Shown here piece after piece: positions 17,838 to 27,185 of a stretch of DNA of 64,000 nucleotides. Source of the DNA: Haladaptatus paucihalophilus DX253. GTDB taxonomy: Archaea > Halobacteriota > Halobacteria > Halobacteriales > Haladaptataceae. The notes below the pieces were generated by a model, which was not told the origin of the DNA, ran no database searches, and worked only from the letters and a program-made list of their open reading frames with translations. The first letter of the stretch is position 1. Every line of letters begins with the position of its first letter. The translations under genes were made by a program, and so were the position numbers. Location: contig NZ_AQXI01000002.1 in assembly GCF_000376445.1 (NCBI RefSeq), positions 62,001 to 126,000 of the forward strand. The letters run 5' to 3'.

Positions 17838-18830
17838 ATGTCTGCTAAAAATATGGAGGCTCCGACCACCAACAGACAACAGCGAACGATCGCCGCCAGT
17901 GTTGAGGCATCCACTACGCAGGTCGAACAGACCGGTCTGCTCGTCGGGATTCCAGCGTACAACGAGGAAATCGGTATCGGAAGTACGATACTTGCGGCCA
18001 AACAACATGCGGACCACGTGGTCGTCGTGGACGATGGTAGTGCTGATAAGACGGTCGAAATCGCAAAGCAAGCGGGTGCGACCGTCCTCCAGCACGAGAC
18101 GAACCGTGGGAAAGGCGGTGCCGTGAAAACTCTTCTCGAATTTGCACGCTCGACAGAGTGCGACGCGCTCGTCCTCATCGATGGAGATGGACAACACAAG
18201 CCGAGTGATATCCCGCAAGTCATCGAACCGGTGTTGTCCGACGACGCGGATCTCGTCATCGGTAGCCGCTATCTTGAGAAAGACCCTGATGACGAGACGC
18301 CGTTCTATCGACGGATTGGGCAACGAACGCTAGACGTGTTGACCACGGGGCGAACCGGGGAAAACCTCACCGATACGCAGAGTGGATTTCGTGCGCTATC
18401 CACGGACGCGATAGAGTCGCTCCGGCTACAAACCGAGGGTATCGGCGTCGAAAGCGAAATGATCGATACCGCGATTCGACAGGACCTCTCGATTACCGAG
18501 GCCTCCATCGACGTCCGGTACGAGGGTATCGACGGACAAACGTACAATCCGCTCCACCACGGATTGACCGTTGTAACGTTTATCCTCAAGTTAGTTCGTG
18601 ACCAGCACCCGTTGATTTTCTTCGGGCTCCCCGGATTGGTCTTGACCGTTGCTGGTGCCCTTTACGGCCTCGATGCGATTCTCATCTACCAATCTACAGG
18701 AACGTTTTATCCTGCGAAAGTATTGGTGAGCGGATTCGTGACGATTATCGGGACGCTCGGAATCTTCTGTGGACTGATTCTGAACCGGATTTCGAACATG
18801 ATCGACCGAATTCACGAGGTGGGGGTCTGA
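17838..18830 (+). CDS. family 2 glycosyltransferase (dolichyl-phosphate sugar synthase type)
   Basis: This 330-residue enzyme begins MSAKNMEAPTTNRQ. Its GT-A fold has LLVGIPAYNEEIGIG (about 33-47), VVVVDDGSADKT, LVLIDGDGQHKPSD with the DxD-like metal site, and IGSRY. The C-terminal quarter has two membrane helices (HPLIFFGLPGLVLTVAGA and a second near 295-315), as in AglJ- or DPM-like enzymes that load sugar onto dolichyl phosphate. A GTG at 17811 is an alternative start. It leads the operon with wecB (1-base gap), wecC and the DUF354 gene, and may attach a first sugar to the lipid carrier. The exact sugar is unknown. Confidence 0.9.
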   Translation: MSAKNMEAPTTNRQQRTIAASVEASTTQVEQTGLLVGIPAYNEEIGIGSTILAAKQHADHVVVVDDGSADKTVEIAKQAGATVLQHETNRGKGGAVKTLLEFARSTECDALVLIDGDGQHKPSDIPQVIEPVLSDDADLVIGSRYLEKDPDDETPFYRRIGQRTLDVLTTGRTGENLTDTQSGFRALSTDAIESLRLQTEGIGVESEMIDTAIRQDLSITEASIDVRYEGIDGQTYNPLHHGLTVVTFILKLVRDQHPLIFFGLPGLVLTVAGALYGLDAILIYQSTGTFYPAKVLVSGFVTIIGTLGIFCGLILNRISNMIDRIHEVGV

Positions 18831-18831
18831 G

Positions 18832-19950
18832 ATGACAGACACTGATATCGTAATCGTCCTCGGAACGCGACCGGAAATAATCAAACTCGCGCCGGTCATC
18901 CGCGCCTGTGAAACAAACGGCGTCCCGTATTCGGTGATTCACACCGGCCAGCACTACTCGGAAGAACTCGATGCCGTGTTCTTCGAGCAATTGGAACTTC
19001 CCGACCCCGACTACAATCTCGGCGTCGGTTCGGACTCTCACGGGGTACAAACCGCGGCAATGCTCGTCGGAATCGAAGAGATACTTCAGGAAGAGAAGCC
19101 TGAGACGGTCCTCGTACAAGGGGATACGAACTCGGTACTCGCGGGAGCGATTGCGACGAGCAAGATGGATATCGACCTCGGTCACGTCGAGGCGGGACTT
19201 CGAAGCTTCGACCGTGACATGCCCGAGGAAGTCAACCGCGTTATGACCGATCATGCAGCGGATTATCTCTTCGCTCCGACTGATGATTCAGCAGCACTGA
19301 TACGGGAGGAGGGAATTCCAGCGAAGAGAATCTACGTCACCGGGAATACCGTCGTAGATGCGGTTGAGCAGCACCGAGAGTTCGCACAGAAGAAGAGCTC
19401 GGTACTTGAGGAACTCGAACTGCAACGCGGTGAGTACGTCCTCATGACCGCACACCGAGCAGAGAACGTAGACGACCCGAATCGGTTTCGAGAAATCCTC
19501 TCCGGTGTCGCTCAAGTCGCAAAACGCTTTGAGGCTAACGTCGTCTACCCGATTCATCCGCGCGCGAAAAATCGGATAGAGGAGTTCGACCTTTCGGTTC
19601 CACGGTCGGTTCGACTCGTCGAGCCACAGGATTATCTCGACTTCCTCAACCTCGAATCACACGCCCGGCTCATCCTCACTGACTCGGGCGGTGTTCAGGA
19701 GGAGGCGTGCATCCTCGGCGTTCCCTGTGTGACGATGCGGGACAACACCGAACGACCGGAGACAATCGATGTCGGTGCGAACGTCCTTGCTGGAACGGAC
19801 GCGGACGAAATCCTCGAATCAGCGGCCGAGATGGATCGTACCGCGCCTGACTGGACTAATCCGTTCGGTGATGGAACGGCGGGGGAACGCATCGTGGACA
19901 TGGTACACCATTCCAAAACGACCGAAGAAATGGAGATCCTTTTACAATGA
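18832..19950 (+). CDS. wecB: UDP-N-acetylglucosamine 2-epimerase (non-hydrolysing)
   Basis: The enzyme interconverts UDP-GlcNAc and UDP-ManNAc in the cytoplasm. At 372 residues it has family length. Visible signatures are VLGTRPEIIKLAPVI at the N-terminus, VQGDTNSVLAGA, GHVEAGLRSFDRDMPEE, MTAHRAENV, YPIHPR and LTDSGGVQEEACILG, the last in the UDP-binding C-terminal domain. It overlaps wecC by four bases (ATGA), so the two steps to UDP-ManNAcA are translationally coupled. Confidence 0.95.
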   Translation: MTDTDIVIVLGTRPEIIKLAPVIRACETNGVPYSVIHTGQHYSEELDAVFFEQLELPDPDYNLGVGSDSHGVQTAAMLVGIEEILQEEKPETVLVQGDTNSVLAGAIATSKMDIDLGHVEAGLRSFDRDMPEEVNRVMTDHAADYLFAPTDDSAALIREEGIPAKRIYVTGNTVVDAVEQHREFAQKKSSVLEELELQRGEYVLMTAHRAENVDDPNRFREILSGVAQVAKRFEANVVYPIHPRAKNRIEEFDLSVPRSVRLVEPQDYLDFLNLESHARLILTDSGGVQEEACILGVPCVTMRDNTERPETIDVGANVLAGTDADEILESAAEMDRTAPDWTNPFGDGTAGERIVDMVHHSKTTEEMEILLQ

Positions 19951-21254
19951 GCACACTCTGTATTCACGGACTGGGATATATCGGACTCCCAACGGCAGCA
20001 ATGTTTGCTAACTACGGCCACGACGTGGTCGGATACGACACGAGTGAAGAGGTGGTTTCACGCCTCAGTCAGGGAGACGTCCACATCGACGAACCGGGAC
20101 TTCGTGCGTTCGTCACGCAGGCAATCGAGTCGGACAAGTTGACGATTAGTAACGAGGTCGTCTCGGCAAAATACCACATTATCTGTGTTCCGACCCCCTT
20201 CGACCGGGAGTCGAAGGAAGCCGGACTCGAATACGTCGAGAGCGCAGGTGAAGCTATCGTGCCGCATCTCCGTCCGGGCGATACGGTTATCCTCGAATCG
20301 ACCGTGCCTCCGGGAACGACTGCCGATGTACTTCGACCGGTTCTCGAAGAATCCACCCTCGAAGCGGGCAAAGACTTCGCTCTCGCTCACTGTCCGGAAA
20401 CGGTTCTGCCGGGCGATATCATTACCGAACTCAAGCAGAACGCTCGAATCATCGGCGGCGTCAATGGTGTTTCTACCGAGGCGGCGGTACGACTTTACGA
20501 GTCGTTCGTCGAAGCCGAAATTCACACGACTGCGGACGCAACGACCGCGGAATTCGTGAAACTCATCCAGAACACGTTCCGGGATGCGAACATCGCAATC
20601 GCAAACGAGATCGCAAAGCTCTCCCACGACTACGAAATCGATTCCCGTGAGGCGATTTCTCTCGCAAACGAGCATCCGCGGGTCAATATCCATCATCCTG
20701 GACCCGGTGTCGGTGGACATTGCTTGCCCGTCGATCCGTGGTTTCTCGGCCAAAACTCCGAGAAACTCGATCTCATCAAGCACGCTCGGGAGGTCAACGA
20801 TGGGATGTCCAGCTACATTATCGATATCCTCGACGAGGAACTCGACGGACTTGAGGATTCCACGATAGCGATTCTTGGCGTCGCGTACAAAGGGAACGTC
20901 GGTGATACGCGTGAAAGTCCCGGTTTGAAACTAGCACGAGAACTGCAGTCACCGGCTATGCAAGAAGAGGAGCCAGCTCTCGCTGATGGCGGTCCGCAAG
21001 CGGACCCCGTGAAGGCCCCGACAGTGACGCTTCATGACCCGCATGTAACCGATCAAACGCTGCAGCTGTCGCCACTCGAAGAAGCCGTTGACGATGCTGA
21101 CGCCATCGTAGTGACGACGGACCATGACGAGTTCGAAGAGATGGACCCCCATTCTGTCGGTCGGTGGATGGACGGCGACCTCATCGTCGATACGAAGGCG
21201 ATACTGGACGAACACGATTGGAACACGGAAGGGTTTAGAGTTAGTCGCATCTAA
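19947..21254 (+). CDS. wecC: UDP-N-acetyl-D-mannosamine dehydrogenase
   Basis: The enzyme oxidises UDP-ManNAc to UDP-ManNAcA with two NAD+. The 435-residue protein has the three-domain UDP-sugar dehydrogenase layout: N-terminal Rossmann motif GLGYIGLPTAAMFANYG, central domain with the catalytic Cys in GVGGHCLPVDPWFL (about residue 260), and C-terminal UDP-binding domain. Between about 335 and 360 there is a Gln/Glu/Pro-rich insertion (MQEEEPALADGG) before VTLHDPHVTD; it looks like a surface loop. The product would be a donor for an acidic surface glycan. Confidence 0.95.
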   Translation: MSTLCIHGLGYIGLPTAAMFANYGHDVVGYDTSEEVVSRLSQGDVHIDEPGLRAFVTQAIESDKLTISNEVVSAKYHIICVPTPFDRESKEAGLEYVESAGEAIVPHLRPGDTVILESTVPPGTTADVLRPVLEESTLEAGKDFALAHCPETVLPGDIITELKQNARIIGGVNGVSTEAAVRLYESFVEAEIHTTADATTAEFVKLIQNTFRDANIAIANEIAKLSHDYEIDSREAISLANEHPRVNIHHPGPGVGGHCLPVDPWFLGQNSEKLDLIKHAREVNDGMSSYIIDILDEELDGLEDSTIAILGVAYKGNVGDTRESPGLKLARELQSPAMQEEEPALADGGPQADPVKAPTVTLHDPHVTDQTLQLSPLEEAVDDADAIVVTTDHDEFEEMDPHSVGRWMDGDLIVDTKAILDEHDWNTEGFRVSRI

Positions 21255-21264
21255 CGCAATAATA

Positions 21265-22320
21265 ATGGCACGACAACCGAAAGCGTGGGTTGATTTAGTG
21301 AGTCCTTCGCATCCATTTTTCTTCCGGAGTCTCACAGAGTCGCTTCCACCGCTCAAGACAGAGGTGACAGTTCGAGAGAAAACTGAGACTGTAGGATTGG
21401 CCGAAGAAGTTGGATTCGATTTCACACGATTGGGTCGTGATTTCGATAATACTCTCCTCCGAAAGTTCGGAATACCCCTTCGAACCCTTCAACTCGTGGC
21501 TCAGGCCCCATCTGCTGACGTATCGCTCTCCTCACGAAATGCGATGTGTATCCTCGCATCGAAGGTCCGCGGTATCCCGTCAATTCACTTTACTGACAAC
21601 GACATTACGGCACATGTGGACGGTCTGGAGTACGAAGAATTGTACAATCGATTGGAGGCGCAAGCAACGTATAACATCGTTCCGTCAGCATTTGACACCA
21701 AAGAGTTGACGAAATGGGGTGCTGATTCTGAACAGATTATCACATACGATGGATACAAGGAGGACATTTATATTGCTAACTTCGAGCCTGATTCATCGTT
21801 TACTGATAAACTCCCATTTGAAGAGTACATCGTCGTCCGACCCGAGGCGCTAGACGCCGCATATGTTGATTCTGAATTTTCATTGGTTCCACAACTGCTT
21901 CAGCACCTCGTTGAATATGACAAGCAGGTTGTTTATTTGCCTCGTGGCCGGGGTGATAAACACTATGCCCATGACTACGAACCCAGTCAAGTATTCGTAC
22001 CTGAGAAAGCACTCGATGGGTTACAACTTGTATGGCATGCAGATTGTACGATGACCGGATCAGGTACGATGGCTCGAGAAGCTGCGTGTATGAATAAGCC
22101 TGCTGTGTCGTTTTTCCCAAATACGCCTCTATCGGTTGATCAGAAGATGATTGAAGAAAATCGTGTATTCCATTCTAGGGAAGTGGGGGAAATTATGGAT
22201 TATGTGACTAACCTTTCTGAGCAGGATATGAAGCCGGATAATAACAAATCGAAGGAGATACAAAAAGAATTGTGCTCAATAACTCAAGAGCTTATTGCTC
22301 ATTGCGCTAGCGAAGCGTAG
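21265..22320 (+). CDS. DUF354 family protein (glycosyltransferase-like)
   Basis: This 351-residue protein starts MARQPKAWVDLVSPSHPFFF, 10 bases after the wecC stop. DUF354 proteins have a GT-B-like fold without a proven activity and occur in archaeal polysaccharide loci. The N-terminal half has the typical HPFFF and KRGIPSIHFTDNDI-like region (here VRGIPSIHFTDND). The C-terminal half contains the donor-site-like stretch HADCTMTGSGTMAREAACMNKPAVSFFP. Base composition drops to AT-rich within this gene. Its last 22 bases overlap the convergent GT4 gene. Confidence 0.85.
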   Translation: MARQPKAWVDLVSPSHPFFFRSLTESLPPLKTEVTVREKTETVGLAEEVGFDFTRLGRDFDNTLLRKFGIPLRTLQLVAQAPSADVSLSSRNAMCILASKVRGIPSIHFTDNDITAHVDGLEYEELYNRLEAQATYNIVPSAFDTKELTKWGADSEQIITYDGYKEDIYIANFEPDSSFTDKLPFEEYIVVRPEALDAAYVDSEFSLVPQLLQHLVEYDKQVVYLPRGRGDKHYAHDYEPSQVFVPEKALDGLQLVWHADCTMTGSGTMAREAACMNKPAVSFFPNTPLSVDQKMIEENRVFHSREVGEIMDYVTNLSEQDMKPDNNKSKEIQKELCSITQELIAHCASEA

Positions 22321-23369
22321 ATCTCGAGTAATTTATCCATATGAGCGTCCCAAGAGTATTTGTCCTCAATCATTACTCGGTTGTCTCTTGCTATTGATTC
22401 AGCTTCTTCTTTATTGGAACTCACGTCTTCAATCGCTTTTTTGATGGCATCAGCATCTTTCGGTGGAACAAACCGGCCGTTTTGCTCGTCAAACACATCC
22501 GGAATGCTTCCTACATTTGTCGAGATAATCATATTGCCGCCAGCCATTGCCTCAAGGATAACAATCGGAAGCCCTTCGGCATATGATGGTAAGACAAAAA
22601 TGTCGGAATTACTAAGTAGATCATGTTTCTCTGATTCAGAGATAAATCCATGATACGTCACTTTACTATCGTCTGAAACCTGTTCTACATCCTCTGAAAG
22701 TGGTCCTTTCCCTGCAATCTCGACTTTTAAATTCTCGTCTGTCTCTAATCGTTGTATCGCCTCCAGAAACTCAGCGACGCCCTTTCGTGGTACTAGATCA
22801 GAGACAAACGATATAGTTAAATCATCCTTGCGTTTGAAGGTAGGATCATAATCATTTGGTTCTACAGCGTTATGAAGTACAACGATTCTGTCGTGATCGA
22901 CTTCTTCTTCTAAAATTGATTTCCAATATTTTGACAAACATACGATGCAATCCGACCATGATAAAATCTTCAGAATGTAGATTTTTAATACCCAATTACT
23001 TGATTCAAGAAATTTATCAAATGATGAACCATGGACATGTAATACTATATCGGAATTCCAGTACCATGATGCTATTAGACCAAAGAGTGACTCTCGATAA
23101 AAGGATATTCCTTGAGCTACATGAACATGAACTATATCCGGCTTCTCAAGACGAAGAAATTTAAAAATATCTACGAGAATTTTGAACAGTGCAGCTGGGA
23201 ATACTGCTAAACCTTCCTTTTTGGGAGCTGAGACATCGAATCCTGAAATAGACAGCTTATCCGGGGAATGTCGTATCTGCTCTGAAATGTATTGTGCAAT
23301 CCCACCTCTCTCTTGTTCTGCGGGTCCAATAACCAACACGTTTAGTCGATTCGTTAGCTCCGGCTTCAC
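22299..23369 (-). CDS. family 4 glycosyltransferase
   Basis: This 356-residue GT-B enzyme uses a GTG start. The N-terminal Rossmann domain starts NVLVIGPAEQERGGIAQYI, with the acceptor-side glycine loop. The C-terminal donor domain carries ISFVSDLVPRKGVAEFLEAI and the GT4 E-x7-E motif in SYAEGLPIVILEAMAGGN. It probably adds a sugar from an NDP donor to a lipid-linked oligosaccharide on the cytoplasmic side. It is the only minus-strand gene between the wec operon and the AlkP-like genes and its codons are AT-rich. Donor and acceptor cannot be deduced. Confidence 0.92.
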   Translation of the reverse strand: MKPELTNRLNVLVIGPAEQERGGIAQYISEQIRHSPDKLSISGFDVSAPKKEGLAVFPAALFKILVDIFKFLRLEKPDIVHVHVAQGISFYRESLFGLIASWYWNSDIVLHVHGSSFDKFLESSNWVLKIYILKILSWSDCIVCLSKYWKSILEEEVDHDRIVVLHNAVEPNDYDPTFKRKDDLTISFVSDLVPRKGVAEFLEAIQRLETDENLKVEIAGKGPLSEDVEQVSDDSKVTYHGFISESEKHDLLSNSDIFVLPSYAEGLPIVILEAMAGGNMIISTNVGSIPDVFDEQNGRFVPPKDADAIKKAIEDVSSNKEEAESIARDNRVMIEDKYSWDAHMDKLLEIYASLAQ

Positions 23370-23483
23370 CTTATATCAAATGAGACCTAAATATATAAGA
23401 GTTAATAAACGTTGAACCGAATCCTGCAGGTGACCAACAATACATAAGTACTAAAGTCGGCTAAAACTAATACTGTTGCTAAG

Positions 23484-24380
23484 ATGGTCTCAATTCGGCA
23501 GCTTAAACGGGGTGTTCAAAGTCCAAAGATGGTTTTCCAGCACTTGAACAAGCTCTACTTTAGAAATAGATATGGAAAGGAGTTTGAAAACGGAGTAAAT
23601 TTCATGGAAGAAGACTGGGATAATCTTCTTCTCCTGGATGCCTGTCGGTACGATATTTTCGAGTCTGTAAATGCAGTCGATGGATCGCTCGAAAAGAGAA
23701 CGTCGAGAGCCAGTAGCACAGTTGGCTTTCTCAAATCAAACATTCATAATAAAGATCTGTCTGATACGGTCTATGTGACTGCTAATCCTCAACTTGTATG
23801 GAAATCGGAGCAATTTTCACCCGATTTCCATAAAGTAGTAAATGTTTGGGAAGAGGATGGTTGGGATGATGATCTCCAAACAGTTCTTCCCGAAACAATG
23901 GTCTCGTATGCAAAGGAGGCAGCGGAGGAATATCCAGATAAACGGTTGCTGATTCATTTTATCCAACCTCATTGTCCGTTCATTGGTGAGTTTGGAAGGG
24001 AAATGGTTGAAAATAGTAATATCGATTTTTGGCCACAACTTCGTGAGGGAGAACGGGATATTCCTAAAGATGTCCTCCTCAAAGCCTACATCGAAAATCT
24101 CGAAGTCGTTATTCCTTATGTTGATGAATTAGTGCAATGTTTAGATGGGAAGTCCGTAGTGTCCTCTGACCATGGCCAACTCATTGCTGAACGATCGTTT
24201 CCGATACCGTTTGTCGAGTATGGACATCCTCAGGACACGTATTTACCAAACTTAGTGGAGGTCCCCTGGTTGGTTTGTCCTTTTGATGAGAGACGAACGA
24301 TTGAGAGAGCAAAGACCGATACTGAAATGCAGTCTGGTAATGTAGAGGAGCGTTTGAAACAGCTTGGTTATAAAGTATAA
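23484..24380 (+). CDS. alkaline-phosphatase-superfamily protein, DACR type (copy 1)
   Basis: This 298-residue soluble protein has the AlkP-superfamily core. LLLLDACRYDIFE (about 48-60) supplies the first metal-binding Asp, SRASSTVGFLK the probable Thr/Ser nucleophile region, FIQPHCPFIG a metal His region, and VVSSDHGQLIAE the second metal site. There is no signal peptide, and no formylglycine C/S-x-P-x-R motif. It shares design with 26164-27066. Such proteins lie in haloarchaeal polysaccharide islands and could transfer or remove phosphate-linked groups on glycans; that role is inference. Confidence 0.8.
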   Translation: MVSIRQLKRGVQSPKMVFQHLNKLYFRNRYGKEFENGVNFMEEDWDNLLLLDACRYDIFESVNAVDGSLEKRTSRASSTVGFLKSNIHNKDLSDTVYVTANPQLVWKSEQFSPDFHKVVNVWEEDGWDDDLQTVLPETMVSYAKEAAEEYPDKRLLIHFIQPHCPFIGEFGREMVENSNIDFWPQLREGERDIPKDVLLKAYIENLEVVIPYVDELVQCLDGKSVVSSDHGQLIAERSFPIPFVEYGHPQDTYLPNLVEVPWLVCPFDERRTIERAKTDTEMQSGNVEERLKQLGYKV

Positions 24381-24503
24381 TTAATATATTTCAATAGTAT
24401 GGAACAAATATAATTTTCTAACATATGACTCTTCACATTTGCTGATTCCAGAATAATAATCGAAGAAACTTTTTGTCTGTGTACCAAATATCTTTGTAAG
24501 CTA

Positions 24504-26027
24504 ATGTACACTCACCAAAGGGAGAAGATTGGTATTATCCTTGTTTTATTAGGTATCTCGATAAGTCTTTACCTGTTTAGTGGATCAACAGCAGCGTTTC
24601 CACCGCTCCACGCAGCAACGATGGATACCATCATTGATGTTGGACGACTTAAAATTGGAGCGAGTGACACACCTACGTTTCATATCTTTGGGGCAATGAT
24701 TATGGAGATAACGGCTATTTCACCACTGTATATAATGAAGACCCCTTTCTTAGTATTTGCAATCAGCCCTGTATTCTATTTATTGGTTCAAAAAATAGTC
24801 GGTGATCCGATTATTGCGGGACTGTTTACTGCTGTCCGATTAGTGAGTGGTAATACAGGTACACCTAAGCATTTTCTATACTCTCATGGGTTTGGTAAGG
24901 TATTATTATTTTTATTTATTGTATTACTTGTAACAATTTACCGACAAGGATACCTTGACAAGCGACGGTTCTGGCTCGAACTGCTATTCATCGTCGCAAT
25001 TGTGCCACTCTCATATGATATTGAAGCGCATTTTCTCCTTATACTTGGAACTCTCGCCATTATCACTATCGTATACAATAAATTTGAGATGAGTTCTATC
25101 TCTTTTACAATCGTATTATTACTTACTACTCTTGGTGTAATTGAGTTGGGTATAAATGGTTTCGTCTACACTAAAGTTGCTCCTTTATTTATTTCACAAT
25201 CTGTTAAAATGGGTTCTTTTGACAAGTTCTTACTCGCCTATTTTGGGGGTGGTGGTTCCGAACTCACACGTCTCTATTTCAAGCGACCATCGATTCTCAC
25301 TCCCCTTCTTATTCTCAAATATCTCCTCTTTGGTATCCTTTCTTTATTCTTTTCCATATTCTTTATTGATGGGCTAATCTCTGATAGACATCTCCCGAAA
25401 GAGACGACGATTCTTGCATCACTACTTGGTGCAGCTGGACTATGGCTGGGGCTCCGATTATTGATTGGCTCTCTTGCGTTTGATGCCCTCGCGTTTCCAG
25501 CTACGATTGTTCTCCTTTGGTTTTATAATAACTCCTCACAAGTTCGGATTCCTATTTCTACCCGCAAATTTGCATATATTGGTATTGTTATACTAATTGT
25601 TGTAAATATCTCTGTTGCTGGCGTTCGGGTTACTACTGGAAACGTCTTTGATCGGAATATTTCTAGTGGACAGACCAATTCAATTGAACAATATCTACAC
25701 AACTACGAAGCAGATGGCGCAAATGTACGGACAGATGTAAAAACCTGGTTCCGTATTGAACTATTCCGTCATGTTCATAGAGATGTAACACGGTCTTCAA
25801 TGAAGGGTGAAATTCGATCCCTTGAGCTTCGGCATGTCCAGTATTTGGTTGGAGAACAGATGGAAGTGGATTCTAATACTCTTTATATTCTCAATTTAAA
25901 TCGTGATAAGGTCGCCCTTATGAACTGGGTTCATCTTCAACCATGGAGAGAATCCCATTCAGAGATTGTTTCCAACCCGTGGGTGGATAAGGTGTATGCA
26001 AATGGTGAGTCTGAGATATATATTTAA
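24504..26027 (+). CDS. polytopic membrane protein of the glycan island
   Basis: This 507-residue protein has about 10-12 membrane helices and a C-terminal soluble region of about 120 residues (QYLHNYEADGANVRTDVKTWF). The first loop (AATMDTIIDVGRLKIG) resembles GT-C enzymes, which keep catalytic acids there, but no family signature is clear. It is strongly AT-rich relative to the window ends. It lies between the two DACR-type genes on the same strand. Polysaccharide polymerase or GT-C transferase are the best guesses. Confidence 0.65.
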   Translation: MYTHQREKIGIILVLLGISISLYLFSGSTAAFPPLHAATMDTIIDVGRLKIGASDTPTFHIFGAMIMEITAISPLYIMKTPFLVFAISPVFYLLVQKIVGDPIIAGLFTAVRLVSGNTGTPKHFLYSHGFGKVLLFLFIVLLVTIYRQGYLDKRRFWLELLFIVAIVPLSYDIEAHFLLILGTLAIITIVYNKFEMSSISFTIVLLLTTLGVIELGINGFVYTKVAPLFISQSVKMGSFDKFLLAYFGGGGSELTRLYFKRPSILTPLLILKYLLFGILSLFFSIFFIDGLISDRHLPKETTILASLLGAAGLWLGLRLLIGSLAFDALAFPATIVLLWFYNNSSQVRIPISTRKFAYIGIVILIVVNISVAGVRVTTGNVFDRNISSGQTNSIEQYLHNYEADGANVRTDVKTWFRIELFRHVHRDVTRSSMKGEIRSLELRHVQYLVGEQMEVDSNTLYILNLNRDKVALMNWVHLQPWRESHSEIVSNPWVDKVYANGESEIYI

Positions 26028-26130
26028 CACACATAATATTATTTATATAATATTTCCATCAAATAATATGAGAATACATTAATCATTGGATGAATGTTTC
26101 CATTTATCTGCCGTTACGCTTCAAAGTAAA

Positions 26131-26138
26131 CTTATATA
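26131..26138 (+). promoter_or_regulatory. TATA-like promoter element before the second DACR-type gene
   Basis: CTTATATA lies 26-33 bases before the ATG at 26164, the distance of an archaeal TATA box from the start of a leaderless transcript. It suggests that the second AlkP-like gene has its own promoter despite the co-linear upstream gene. Confidence 0.45.
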
Positions 26139-26163
26139 GTTCCTTGTATCAAACTATTGCACC

Positions 26164-27066
26164 ATGATTGCTGACCGTATTAAGACGGGAGTTGAACTCA
26201 TGCGGAGGTTCGGTGTATTAGCTGGTTTGAAGATTGGTGTTAATCAAATGAGACTAAAGAACTACGAGAGAGAGGGAACGAATATCTTTGATCGGGAGTG
26301 GGATTTAATGATTATTCTTGATGCGTGCCGTACCGACGTTTTTTCTGAGCTTGTTGAGGAGCGAGCGGTGGACTGGGACGTTTCTTTGGAAGAATCCGTA
26401 GGAACAGCAACCTTTGAATGGATTCCAAAAACTTTCTCCAAGTTACCAAGTGACGAATCGGTGGCCTACGTAAGCGCAAATCCCTATTCAACCTTATTGA
26501 GCTCAGAAGGCACTCCACAGCCAGAGATTCTTGAGGAGGTTTGGAGATACGCTTGGGATCAAGAATTGGGGACCGTCCGACCTCGTCCCGTTACAGACAA
26601 AGCGATCTCTGTTGGGCGTGACTCAAATCCTGATCGATTGATTGTTCACTATCTACAACCACATGCTCCATTTATCGATAGTGACCTCGGTCAAAGTGCA
26701 GCCCACTTTGATATTGAGGAAGACGATAGTATTGGAGTCTGGCCACAGGTTCAACGTGGGGACATTCCACGAGATAAAGCGATTAAGGGGTATAGAAAGA
26801 ATTTAGAAATAGTCTTGGATGACGTCGAATTATTGTTGTCCAATATAAATGCTGACCAAGCAGCCATCTCTTCAGATCATGGAGAAGCATTCGGTGAACA
26901 TGGTATATATGGGCATCTCGAAGCAACAGATATCGACTGTCTAACCCATGTTCCATGGGCTATGACATCCGCGACCGATCTAAATGAACATCAACCAGCG
27001 GAATACTCCGAATCAGAAAATGATCTTGGTGTTGATGAACGCTTATCGGCATTGGGATATGTATGA
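26164..27066 (+). CDS. alkaline-phosphatase-superfamily protein, DACR type (copy 2)
   Basis: This 300-residue paralogue of 23484-24380 has the same order: LMIILDACRTDVFSEL (about 48-63), a Thr-containing nucleophile region near SVGTATFEWIPK, HYLQPHAPFID, and AISSDHGEAFGEHG with the metal-binding DHG. Both copies end in an LxxLGY tail. A signal peptide is lacking, so the active site would be cytoplasmic unless exported by another route. AT-rich codons match the island. Confidence 0.8.
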   Translation: MIADRIKTGVELMRRFGVLAGLKIGVNQMRLKNYEREGTNIFDREWDLMIILDACRTDVFSELVEERAVDWDVSLEESVGTATFEWIPKTFSKLPSDESVAYVSANPYSTLLSSEGTPQPEILEEVWRYAWDQELGTVRPRPVTDKAISVGRDSNPDRLIVHYLQPHAPFIDSDLGQSAAHFDIEEDDSIGVWPQVQRGDIPRDKAIKGYRKNLEIVLDDVELLLSNINADQAAISSDHGEAFGEHGIYGHLEATDIDCLTHVPWAMTSATDLNEHQPAEYSESENDLGVDERLSALGYV

Positions 27067-27185
27067 TCTGGCTTCTACCCGTGCAAATGGAAAATAATTA
27101 AATATTCATAATGTTGAAATTTTGTAGGGGGGGATTTGGAAATCAAAAAGAATATCTAACATCAAGTAGTATCAAGAGCAACCTG

